Assembly: GCA_012841485.1 (NCBI GenBank)
Contig: DUUU01000237.1
Location: 1-14,697, forward strand
Length of the DNA stretch: 14,697 nucleotides
DNA from: Armatimonadota bacterium
GTDB lineage: Bacteria > Armatimonadota > JAAZEB01
Direction of reading: 5' to 3'
The notes below the pieces were generated by a model. It worked only from the letters and a program-made list of their open reading frames with translations, was not told the DNA's origin and did not search any database. Below are positions 5,915-14,000 of the stretch, one piece after another; within the stretch, counting starts at the first letter, position 1, and every line of letters begins with the position of its first letter. The translations under genes and the position numbers were made by a program.

Positions 5915-8620
5915 ATGCCCGATTCCTTCGGCAGCCGGTCGTCCCTGCGCGTGGATGGCCGCGAATACCAGATCTACCGCCTGGATGCCCTGGAGCGCGC
6001 CGGCTTCTCGCTCGCGCGCCTTCCCTACTCGCTCAAGATCCTGCTGGAGAACCTCCTGCGCACCGAGGACGGCGTCAGCGTCACCGCGCAGGAGATCGAG
6101 GCGCTGGCGCGCTGGGATCCCACGGCCGAGCCGAGCCGCGAGATCGCCTTCACGCCCAGCCGCGTGCTCCTCCAAGACTTCACCGGCGTGCCCGCCGTGG
6201 TGGACCTCGCGGCGATGCGCGACGCCATGGCCGCCCTCGGGGGCGACCCGCGCCGCATCAATCCGTTGCAGCCCGTCGAGCTGGTGATCGACCACTCGGT
6301 TCAGGTGGATGCCTTCGGCACGCCCGAGGCCTTCCGCATCAACGCCAGGCACGAGTTCGAGCGCAATCGCGAGCGCTATGAGTTCCTCCGCTGGGGGCAG
6401 AAGGCGTTCGACAACTTCCGCGTGGTACCTCCGGATACCGGGATCGTCCACCAGGTGAACCTGGAGTATCTCGCGCGCGTGGTCTTTGCCACCGAGAAGG
6501 GCGGGATTGTCACCGCCTATCCCGATACGCTCGTCGGCACTGATTCGCACACCACGATGATCAACGGCCTGGGCGTCCTTGGCTGGGGCGTCGGCGGCAT
6601 CGAGGCGGAGGCCGCCATGTTGGGGCAGCCGGTCTCCATGCTCATCCCCCAGGTGGTCGGCTTCGAGCTGAAGGGCACGCTCCCCGAGGGGGCCACCGCG
6701 ACCGACCTGGTCCTCACCGTCACGCAGATGCTGCGCGCCAAGGGGGTGGTGGGCAAATTCGTCGAGTTCTACGGCGAGGGCCTGGCCTCGCTCTCGCTGG
6801 CCGACCGCGCCGTGCTCGCCAACATGGCCCCGGAGTATGGCGCTACCTGCGGCCTCTTCCCCGTGGATGCCGAGACGATCCGCTTCCTGAAGATGAGCGC
6901 CCGGCCCGAGCACCAGGTGCGCCTCGTCGAAGCCTACATGAAGGAGCAGGGCCTCTTCCACGACGCAGATGCGCCCGTCGCCGCCTACTCCGATACGCTC
7001 TCGCTCGATTTGGGGAGCGTGGAGGCCAGTATCGCGGGCCCGCGCCGGCCGCAGGACCGCGTGCTCTTGCGCGAGGGAAAGCAGCAGTTCGCGGCAGCAC
7101 TCCCGGCTCTCCTTGAGGCGGCCAAAGGCGGCGCCGGCGGCACCAACGCCCAGGCAGCTTGCACCCTGGAGGGCAAGGAGCACACCTTGGGGCATGGCGC
7201 GGTCGTGATCGCCTCAATCACCAGTTGCACCAACACCTCTAACCCCTCGGTGATGATCGCCGCCGGCCTCCTGGCCAAGAAGGCGGTTGAGCGCGGCCTG
7301 AAGTCGCAGCCCTGGGTCAAGACGAGCCTCGGCCCGGGCTCCAAGGTAGTCACCGACTATCTGGCGGACGCGGGGCTCCTCCCCTACCTGGAGCAACTCG
7401 GGTTCCACCTGGTGGGCTATGGCTGCCTGACCTGCATCGGCAACAGCGGTCCGCTGCCGGAGCCGGTGCGCGCCGCCATCGACCAGGCGGGCCTGGTGGC
7501 GGTTTCCGTACTGAGCGGCAACCGCAACTTCGAGGGGCGCATCAGCCCGGACGTGCGCGCCAACTACCTGGCCTCGCCGCCGCTCGTCGTCGCCTACGCC
7601 CTTGCCGGACGCATGGATATCGACCTCACGGCCGAGCCACTGGGCCATGATCCCCAGGGCCAGCCCGTGTACCTGCGCGACATCTGGCCCAGTCAGCAGG
7701 AGATCACCGAGGCGATCGCGCGCTCGGTGCGCGCGGAGATGTTCGCGGCGGAGTATGGGGAGGTCTTCGAGGGCTCCGAGATGTGGCGTGCGCTCCCCGC
7801 GCCGGAGGGCGACCGCTTTGCCTGGAACGACGCCTCCACCTACGTCAAGCACCCGCCCTACTTCACCGGTCTGCCTGCCGAGCCGGCGCCCGTGGCGGAC
7901 CTACGGGGCGCGCGCGTCCTCGCCTTCCTCGGCGATAGCGTGACCACGGACCACATCTCGCCGGCCGGCTCAATCAAGAAGGAGAGCCCGGCGGGGTGCT
8001 ACCTGATGGAGCATGGCGTGCCACCGGCGGAGTTCAACTCCTATGGCTCTCGCCGGGGCAACCACGAGGTGATGATGCGCGGCACCTTTGCCAACATCCG
8101 CCTGCGCAATGGGCTGGTGCCTGGCGTCGAGGGAGGCATCACCCTCCACCTGCCTACAGGCGAGCAGCTGTCGATCTACGACGCCGCGATGCGCTACGCC
8201 GCGGAGGGCACGCCGCTCATCATTCTGGCCGGCAAGGAGTACGGCTCGGGTTCGTCTCGCGACTGGGCGGCGAAAGGCCCGCGCCTGCTGGGCGTGCGCG
8301 CCGTGATCGCCGAGAGCTACGAGCGCATCCATCGGAGCAATCTGGTGGGCATGGGAATCCTGCCGCTCCAGTACCGCCCCGGCGAGAACGCCGAAACGCT
8401 CGGGCTGACCGGGCGCGAGGTCTTCGATGTTGAAGGTCTGGGTGAAGCCGTGGCCAGTGGCTTCGCTGGCGGGCGCGAGCTACGCGTCCGCGCCGTGTCG
8501 CCCGAAGGCGGGAGCGTAGAGTTCACCGCCATTGCGCGTATCGATACCCCCCAGGAGTGCCTCTACTACCAGCACGGCGGCATCCTCGCCTATGTGCTCC
8601 GGCAGCTTCTGAAGGAATAA
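5915..8620 (+). CDS. acnA: Aconitate hydratase AcnA (Fe-S, cytosolic)
   Basis: A 901-residue monomeric aconitase of the AcnA/IRP type (E. coli AcnA has 891), converting citrate to isocitrate through cis-aconitate in the TCA cycle. The [4Fe-4S] ligands are C438 (in [10 protein letters not shown]) and C504 and C507 ([10 protein letters not shown]). N-terminal catalytic motifs include V-I-D-H-S-V-Q-V-D and [11 protein letters not shown]. The C-terminal swivel domain opens with [13 protein letters not shown] and carries G-S-S781-R-D-W-A-A-K-G, whose Ser-Arg pair belongs to the active site; the R-S-N-L-V-G-M-G motif follows. AcnB is excluded by the domain order. 2-Methylisocitrate dehydratase AcnD is a relative but less likely, with no prp genes nearby. 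It is monocistronic, with a structured leader upstream and a strong hairpin after the stop. Confidence 0.97.
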   Translation: MPDSFGSRSSLRVDGREYQIYRLDALERAGFSLARLPYSLKILLENLLRTEDGVSVTAQEIEALARWDPTAEPSREIAFTPSRVLLQDFTGVPAVVDLAAMRDAMAALGGDPRRINPLQPVELVIDHSVQVDAFGTPEAFRINARHEFERNRERYEFLRWGQKAFDNFRVVPPDTGIVHQVNLEYLARVVFATEKGGIVTAYPDTLVGTDSHTTMINGLGVLGWGVGGIEAEAAMLGQPVSMLIPQVVGFELKGTLPEGATATDLVLTVTQMLRAKGVVGKFVEFYGEGLASLSLADRAVLANMAPEYGATCGLFPVDAETIRFLKMSARPEHQVRLVEAYMKEQGLFHDADAPVAAYSDTLSLDLGSVEASIAGPRRPQDRVLLREGKQQFAAALPALLEAAKGGAGGTNAQAACTLEGKEHTLGHGAVVIASITSCTNTSNPSVMIAAGLLAKKAVERGLKSQPWVKTSLGPGSKVVTDYLADAGLLPYLEQLGFHLVGYGCLTCIGNSGPLPEPVRAAIDQAGLVAVSVLSGNRNFEGRISPDVRANYLASPPLVVAYALAGRMDIDLTAEPLGHDPQGQPVYLRDIWPSQQEITEAIARSVRAEMFAAEYGEVFEGSEMWRALPAPEGDRFAWNDASTYVKHPPYFTGLPAEPAPVADLRGARVLAFLGDSVTTDHISPAGSIKKESPAGCYLMEHGVPPAEFNSYGSRRGNHEVMMRGTFANIRLRNGLVPGVEGGITLHLPTGEQLSIYDAAMRYAAEGTPLIILAGKEYGSGSSRDWAAKGPRLLGVRAVIAESYERIHRSNLVGMGILPLQYRPGENAETLGLTGREVFDVEGLGEAVASGFAGGRELRVRAVSPEGGSVEFTAIARIDTPQECLYYQHGGILAYVLRQLLKE

Positions 8621-8627
8621 CAACGCC

Positions 8628-8661
8628 GTGTCCCCTGTGGAGGCACCTCCACGGGGGACAC
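8628..8661. terminator. Strong bidirectional hairpin between acnA and the convergent minus-strand gene
   Basis: GTGTCCCCTGTGGAG (8628-8642) pairs with 8647-8661 over 15 positions, one a wobble, with loop GCAC. It starts seven bases after the acnA stop. No T run follows on the plus strand. On the minus strand it is followed by GGCGTTGTTATTCC, a moderate T tract. Likely serves both convergent genes. Confidence 0.7.
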
Positions 8662-8668
8662 GCCCACC

Positions 8669-8685
8669 GAGGCGCGCGACGCCTC
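8669..8685. repeat. Small second hairpin
   Basis: GAGGCG (8669-8674) and CGCCTC (8680-8685) are perfect complements around a 5-base loop, directly after the 15-bp hairpin and 53 bases from the minus-strand stop. Confidence 0.35.
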
Positions 8686-8738
8686 GCCGAACCGATTCAC
8701 TCCGAATGCGTGCGTGATGCCAGCCGGTTCCCCGGCGC

Positions 8739-9185
8739 TCATCGGCGTAGCTTGCGCGCGCGGGCAGCCTGCGCTGCCTCTGTGGAGTCCTTGGAGCGTG
8801 CCCGTTTTGGCGTGGTATGTGCGCGCAGCATTGTTTCTGCCCCAGCCGCGCGGCTCTTCGCCTCCGGCTGCTTCCGGGCGCGGGGCTTCTTTGCGGCCGG
8901 CTCCGCCGCCCCGGCAGCATCCTCGTCCGGCAGCTCTCGCTCAATGCGCAGCCCGCCCTCCTCCACGCCCTCCAGCGTGCGCGCCACCGAGCTCCAGCGA
9001 TCGTACGGAAAACGAATCTGCCAGGCGAAAGCCCGACCACGCGGAGTCACATAGACCGCCATCGCCTCGTCCAGAGCCCGCGCCTTGGACGTCGCCTTCA
9101 CCGAGCGGATCAGCTCTAAGGCCACGCCCCGGTCCTCTACGTAGGCAATCCCCTCTCGCGTGTTCAGGCGCCACATCGCATTCAC
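8739..9185 (-). CDS. Unrecognised small protein with Lys/Arg/Ala-rich tail
   Basis: A 148-residue protein from a GTG at 9185 (ATG 9176, residue 4, is the alternative), with GAGGGG about 11 bases upstream. I know no family for it. Residues 1 to about 83 look folded, with strand-like and aromatic segments (G-I-A-Y-V-E-D, A-V-Y-V-T-P-R-G, F-A-W-Q-I-R-F-P-Y-D-R-W). Residues 84-148 are low-complexity Ala, Lys, Arg and Pro with K-K-P-R-A-R-K and K-R-A-R-S-K motifs, like the tails of bacterial histone H1-like proteins or of RNA-binding proteins. No signal peptide or membrane segment, so it is cytoplasmic. Binding to nucleic acid is my inference from charge alone. It sits alone, convergent to acnA and divergent from the hexose-phosphate mutase gene, behind a perfect consensus promoter, so strong or tightly repressed expression is likely. 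Confidence 0.8.
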   Translation of the reverse strand: MNAMWRLNTREGIAYVEDRGVALELIRSVKATSKARALDEAMAVYVTPRGRAFAWQIRFPYDRWSSVARTLEGVEEGGLRIERELPDEDAAGAAEPAAKKPRARKQPEAKSRAAGAETMLRAHTTPKRARSKDSTEAAQAARARKLRR

Positions 9186-9210
9186 AAGCGTGACTTCCCC
9201 TCAAGATAGC

Positions 9211-9246
9211 GTCTGGTTGAACAGACCCATTATAGCAAACGTCTGT
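9211..9246. promoter_or_regulatory. Operator-like repeats around the minus-strand promoter
   Basis: ACAGAC (9221-9226) and GTCTGT (9241-9246) are perfect 6-bp inverted repeats, 14 bases apart, flanking the -10 box. GTCTG (9211-9215) adds a third half-site, giving a 16-bp imperfect palindrome (9211-9226) over the predicted start point. A repressor site is plausible; no known regulator consensus was recognised. Confidence 0.4.
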
Positions 9247-9257
9247 ATGCCTGTCAA
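9229..9257 (-). promoter_or_regulatory. Perfect consensus sigma70 promoter
   Basis: On the minus strand TTGACA (9257-9252), exactly 17 bases, TATAAT (9234-9229): all twelve consensus bases with optimal spacing. The start should fall near 9222, giving a leader of about 37 bases before GTG 9185. Confidence 0.9.
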
Positions 9258-9404
9258 CCTGAGCACCTGGCATTGCTGCCGGCGTGGCGCCGAAAAGCCC
9301 GCGTTTCACCCAGGCAGGAGTGCTCCCTCGGGGGTGCGAACTGATATTGATGTGAGCGCGTGGCATGTCACCGTGGGAACCCCGCCTTGTGTCACAGCGT
9401 ATCC

Positions 9405-9440
9405 GCCAGCGCGCAGGCAGGAGCTGCCTGCTGCTCTGGC
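9405..9440 (+). promoter_or_regulatory. Two-part hairpin in the hexose-phosphate mutase leader
   Basis: GCAGGCAG (9413-9420) pairs with CTGCCTGC (9424-9431) around loop GAG, and GCCAG (9405-9409) pairs with CTGGC (9436-9440) across an asymmetric internal loop. It ends 14 bases before the ribosome binding site and could influence initiation. Confidence 0.45.
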
Positions 9441-9454
9441 AGTGTCGCCATACC

Positions 9455-9460
9455 AGGAGG
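9455..9460 (+). promoter_or_regulatory. Ribosome binding site fixing a GTG start
   Basis: AGGAGG, eight bases before GTG 9469. An ATG at 9462 is closer but in a different frame that does not encode the enzyme. Confidence 0.85.
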
Positions 9461-9468
9461 GATGAAGA

Positions 9469-10812
9469 GTGAAGGTAGATCCGAGCATCTTCAAGGCCTA
9501 CGATATCCGGGGCATCGTGCCCGAGCAGTTGGACGAGGAGATCGCCTACAAGATCGGGCGGGCGTTCGTGCGTGTCGTCAGCGCACAGCAGGTGGTCGTA
9601 GGAAGGGACATGCGCGTCTCTGGCCCAATGCTCTTTGATGCCATCGCACGCGGGATTACCGATGAGGGCGCCCACGTGCTGGACATCGGCCTCTGCGCCA
9701 CGGACATCTACTACTACGCGTGCGCGACGACTGCTTCCGCGGGCGTGATGATCACGGCATCGCACAACCCAAAGGAGTATAACGGCTTCAAGATGGTCCG
9801 AGAGATGCCCTACCTCCTGAGTGGCGACGCGGGCATCCAGGACATCCGCCGGTTGGTCGAGGCCGACGAGTTTGGCGCGCCCGCGAAAACGCGCGGCCAG
9901 ATACGGTCCATGGATGTGCGCGAGGGCTTCGTCGCCAAGGTGCTTTCGCTCATCGACGTGGAGGCGCTGCGCCCCCTCAAGGTCGTCATCGATGCCGGCA
10001 ACGGCATGGGCGGGGTAATGGCCGAAGCCGTTTACCAGCATCTGCCGGTGGATCTGGTGCGCCTCTACTTCGAGCCGGATGGCACCTTCCCCAACCACGG
10101 CGGCGATCCCTTGCTCCCGGAGAACCGACGCGAGCTAGAAAAGCGCGTGGTGGCAGAAGGCGCGCACTGCGGCTTCGCCTTCGATGGCGATGCCGACCGC
10201 TTCTTCTCCGTGGACGACCGGGGAGAGTTCGTTCCGGGCGACTTCATGACGGCGCTTCTGGCGCGCGAGTTCCTGGCCGATCATCCGGGCGCCAAGATCA
10301 TCTATGACCTCCGGGCCTCGCACGCCGTGCCGAACATGGTTCGGGAGGCCGGTGGGGTACCCCTCATGAACCGCGTCGGGCACGCCTTCATCAAGAAGCG
10401 GATGAAGGACGAGGATGCCGTTTTCGCCGGCGAGGTGACCGGGCACTACTACTTCCGCGATTTCTTCTATGCCGACTCTGGAATCGTCCCCTCGCTGAAG
10501 GTGTTGGAGATGCTCTCGCGGCATGACTGCAAGCTCTCGGCGCTGCTGGAGCCCCTGGAAGCCAAGTACTTCATCTCGGGCGAGATCAATGTGCCGGTAG
10601 AGCACGCCGCCGCGAAGCTGGAGCGGTTGAAGGAGCGCTACGCCGACGCCACCCTTCTGGAGATGGATGGCCTCTCGGTGGAGTATCCCGATTGGCACTT
10701 CAACGTGCGCCCCAGCAACACCGAGCCGCTCCTCCGGCTCAACCTGGAGGCGCGCACCCCCGAGATGATGGCACAAAAGCGCGACGAGGTTCTGGAGATC
10801 GTCAAAGGATAA
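9469..10812 (+). CDS. Phosphomannomutase/phosphoglucomutase
   Basis: A 447-residue cytoplasmic alpha-D-phosphohexomutase of the ManB/AlgC type, interconverting hexose 6-phosphate and hexose 1-phosphate to feed GDP-mannose or UDP-glucose synthesis for envelope polysaccharides. The N-terminus has the characteristic F-K-A-Y-D-I-R-G. The phosphoserine loop is T-A-S98-H-N-P, the Mg site D239-G-D-A-D-R244, the sugar-specificity loop G321-E-V-T-G-H326, and the C-terminal phosphate loop R414-P-S-N-T-E-P. In the specificity loop many family members have G-E-M-S-G-H; this variant (V, T) is mild. All four domains are present and length is normal. Dual mannose/glucose specificity is usual for this group, so no single gene symbol is assigned. 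Followed by a 272-base gap and then the secreted enzyme gene on the same strand. Confidence 0.95.
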   Translation: MKVDPSIFKAYDIRGIVPEQLDEEIAYKIGRAFVRVVSAQQVVVGRDMRVSGPMLFDAIARGITDEGAHVLDIGLCATDIYYYACATTASAGVMITASHNPKEYNGFKMVREMPYLLSGDAGIQDIRRLVEADEFGAPAKTRGQIRSMDVREGFVAKVLSLIDVEALRPLKVVIDAGNGMGGVMAEAVYQHLPVDLVRLYFEPDGTFPNHGGDPLLPENRRELEKRVVAEGAHCGFAFDGDADRFFSVDDRGEFVPGDFMTALLAREFLADHPGAKIIYDLRASHAVPNMVREAGGVPLMNRVGHAFIKKRMKDEDAVFAGEVTGHYYFRDFFYADSGIVPSLKVLEMLSRHDCKLSALLEPLEAKYFISGEINVPVEHAAAKLERLKERYADATLLEMDGLSVEYPDWHFNVRPSNTEPLLRLNLEARTPEMMAQKRDEVLEIVKG

Positions 10813-10904
10813 AGGGAGAGCACCCCGGCCGTGCCCCACCCGGCTCCTCGCCGGATGGCCCGGTCGATGATCAGGCGAATCCTCCCCCGCCCGAGTGTTC
10901 TGCC

Positions 10905-11016
10905 CCCGTGGCCGGGCTGTCTGAACGGTGGGGCGACCGATGAGCGTTCAAGCGCCACCGCCTGGCCGCCCGGCCACGGGAGGGCAAGCCGCGTCCGAAG
11001 GGGCCCATCTCCCGTG
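10905..11016 (+). promoter_or_regulatory. Structured leader with two mutually exclusive stems
   Basis: CCCGTGGCCGGGC (10905-10917) and 10968-10980 form a perfect 13-bp inverted repeat around a 50-base loop that contains TGAACG/CGTTCA. CACGGGAG (10975-10982) is also perfectly complementary to CTCCCGTG (11009-11016). Both use 10975-10980, so only one can form at a time. It lies 68 bases upstream of ATG 11085. The long loop argues against a plain terminator. Confidence 0.5.
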
Positions 11017-11073
11017 CGTGTCACTGCCGCCACACGCTTCTGGTGCGGTGCCGGCGCCACCAATCGTGTGAAC

Positions 11074-11077
11074 GGAG
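11074..11077 (+). promoter_or_regulatory. Ribosome binding site fixing the start of the secreted enzyme
   Basis: GGAG, seven bases before ATG 11085, which begins a signal peptide. The frame is open to 11043, but the added residues are polar and would bury the signal. Confidence 0.7.
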
Positions 11078-11084
11078 TTCATCT

Positions 11085-14000
11085 ATGGCTGATTTTCTGC
11101 TCCGCTTTCTCCTGCCGACGCTCCTCAGTCTCAGCACGCTCTCGCAAGCCCAGGCGGCCGCGGGAGTGCCACTCGGCTCGTTCGAGACAGAGAAGGAGGC
11201 AAGCGCGTGGGCCGCATCCGGCACCACGACCCAGCGCGTGGAGGAACACGCCACCGACGGGCGGTTTGCTCTGCGCGTCGTCTTCCCCGGCTCGCAACGG
11301 GACACCTGGCCCGGGGTCACCTTCAGGCTGGCGTCACCGCAGGACTGGACGCCCTATGCCATGCTGTGCATGGATGTCTACAATCCGGGGCAAAACTCGC
11401 TCGTCCTCTCCTTGCGCGTTGACGACGCGGCGGGGAAATCTGCCTTCGCGACCGCGGCGGCCAAGCCCGGCCAGCAGACGCTGGAGTTCGCGCTCGATGG
11501 AGGCGCGATCAACCTTGGTGCCGTCGCCCGCATCTATCCCTACCGCCGCCTGCCGCGAGAGGAGAGCACGCTCTTCATCGACAACGTTCGCCTGATGACG
11601 CAGGCCGACGTCCTCGCGCAGATCCGCGCCCGGCACACGGAGATCCGCCTAACCGACACCACGCCCCCACCGGCCGCCACCCGTGAGGATCAGAACCGTG
11701 GCTTCATCGTCTTCGCGCGCAGCATCCTGGACCTGATCTATCCGGCGAGCGTGCCGCGGCCCCACGAGATCGGGTTGCCCATGGAGGCGTTCGCCACCCC
11801 GGGCGAGTATGAACCGCTCTCCTTTGGGGTCTACGCACTCCAGGATCTTACTCTCTCCGTGGCCTGCGCCGGCCTGCGCGGGCCGGATGGCGCGCGCCTC
11901 TCCCCGGAGCAGATCGATGTGCGCTCCACCCGCTGCCTCGACAAGCGGACAACCTATCCGGCGACCGAGTTTATCCACGTGCCGACGTTTCTGGAGCGCC
12001 GCGATCAGGTGAGCATTCCCGCGCGGCAAAGCCACCGCTTCTGGCTCACGGTGCATGTGCCCGACGATGCCCAACCCGGGCTCTATACCGGCGAGGTGCT
12101 CCTTCGCACCAAGGGGCGAGAGCATGCGGTTCCGATCCGTTTCCGCGTGCTCCCCTTCCGCCTGCCAGATCCTCGGGGCGTGGCGTTCGGCATGTACTAC
12201 ACCGGCCAGGGAGTTCAGGATGAGGCTCAGCTCCTCGCCGACCTCCAGGATATGCGCCAGCATGGGATGAACACCGTTGGCCTTTGCTTCGGCATGGATG
12301 CGGCCAGGGTGACCTACGAGAATGGCCGCGTGCAGATCGCGTGGGACGGCACGTCGCGCTTCGAGCGCTTCATCGAGGGCTACCGGAAACTCGGGTTTAC
12401 GGAGCCGCTTCTTCTCCTCGCGGACGTCGCGCAGGGGATCGCGGGGCAGGGAGGCGTGTCACTCGGTAGCGAGGAGTACGCGAAGCGCTACAAGGCGGTT
12501 GTGCGCGCGATCACGGCCTACGGCAAGGAGAAAGGGTGGCCGGAGATCATCTGGCAGCCGGTGGATGAACCAGCCTGGCAGGGGAAAGAGGAGATGGATC
12601 GCTGCCTCTACCTGCTGAAACTCCTCAAGGAGGCAGGGGTGCGCACCGAGACGGATGGCCCCGGCGATGCCTTCCTCGAGCAGGATGCCGGCCCACATAC
12701 CGACTTCTGGAACTACAACGGCGGCCTACCCCACGCCGATAGGATCAACCAGATCCACAAGCAGGGCGCCTACGTCTGGTACTACAACAACGACGTCGAG
12801 GGCTACCGGCCCGAGGTGATGCGCTATGGCGCGGGCTTCCTTCTCTGGAAGACGGGCGCGGACGGCATCTTTAACTGGGAGTACCGCGGTCAGGGGGGCG
12901 CGAGTCTCTATAACGATCTCGACAGCCCGCGCACCGACATGGTCTATCGCTATCTCCCAGAGGGGAATGAGACGGGCGGGCCCGCCACATCCTGGGAAGC
13001 GTTCCGTGAAGGCGTCGATGACTACCGTTACATCGCGCTTCTGAAGGATCTGATCGCGCAGGCCCGGCGCTCAGGAAAGGCGGCCGTCCGGCGCGAGGCT
13101 GAGCAGGCGGATCGCCTCCTGGCCGAGATGCTCGATTCGCTCGACTTCCGTGGGCGCTTGCGCGGCACCGCCGCATGGGCGAGAGCCGGGCGTGATGAGA
13201 CCGGAATGAAGACCCTCGAAGGCCCCATGAAGGTACCCAACGGTTGGAGCTTCGACCGCTACGACCGGGCACGCTGGCAAGTCGCCGAGCGGATCCTCCG
13301 CCTCCGAGCCGCGTTGGGCCTTGGCCAGCCAGACGAGGGGATAGCTCCCAAGCGAGCGGCTGCTCCGAAGCCGAGCCGCAATCCCCTTGTCGCCGCCACC
13401 TTCCGGCAAGGCGCCGCCATGGCGCTGGCGCCGAGTTCTGGGCCGCGCCGCGAGCTGACGGTCCGGCCCACGACAACCGCGCCGGCAATCGACGGCAACC
13501 TGAACGATCCCTGTTGGGCAACCGCTGCCGCCGCTACCGGCTTCCGGCTCAACGACTCCGGCGTCCTGGCCAGCCAGCAGACCATCGCACGGGTCACCTA
13601 CGACACGCGCCACCTCTACCTCGGGATCGAGTGTCTAGAGGATCTGGTGGAGAGGATCAACGCGCGGGTGACCGAGGATGGGGGCAACGTCTGGGAAGAC
13701 GACTGCGTGGAGGTCTTCCTCGACCCGGATGCCGACGGGAAGGCCTACTACCAGGTGGTCATCAACTCCCGTGGCGTGAAATGGTTCGCCGAGGTCGGTG
13801 GCACTCAGAAATGGCAACCGCAACTCCAGGCCGCCGCGAAGCTGGGCGACCGCCGCTGGTTCGTTGAGGTCGCCATTCCGCTGGAGGATCTGGGCCCCCG
13901 CACCTCTGTCTGGGGCTTCAATATCGGTCGGGAGCGCCAGCCGGAGCCCAAGGAGCTGAGCACGTGGTCGGGGCTGCGCGGCAACTTCGGGCAGCCGTCG

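Noticed and set aside
5810..7195. 461-codon minus-strand frame opposite aconitase
   Set aside because: Antisense shadow of a well-conserved gene; no recognisable motif.
9341..9400. GTGA and TCACA words suggesting a CRP-type site before the mutase gene
   Set aside because: Spacing does not fit TGTGA-N6-TCACA and no promoter could be placed nearby.
8941..10098. 385-codon minus-strand frame covering part of the mutase gene
   Set aside because: Overlaps the phosphoserine loop region of a certain enzyme gene and has no start signal; shadow frame.
11043..11084. Earlier start for the secreted enzyme
   Set aside because: Adds polar Arg/Cys/Ser residues in front of the signal peptide and ignores GGAG at 11074.
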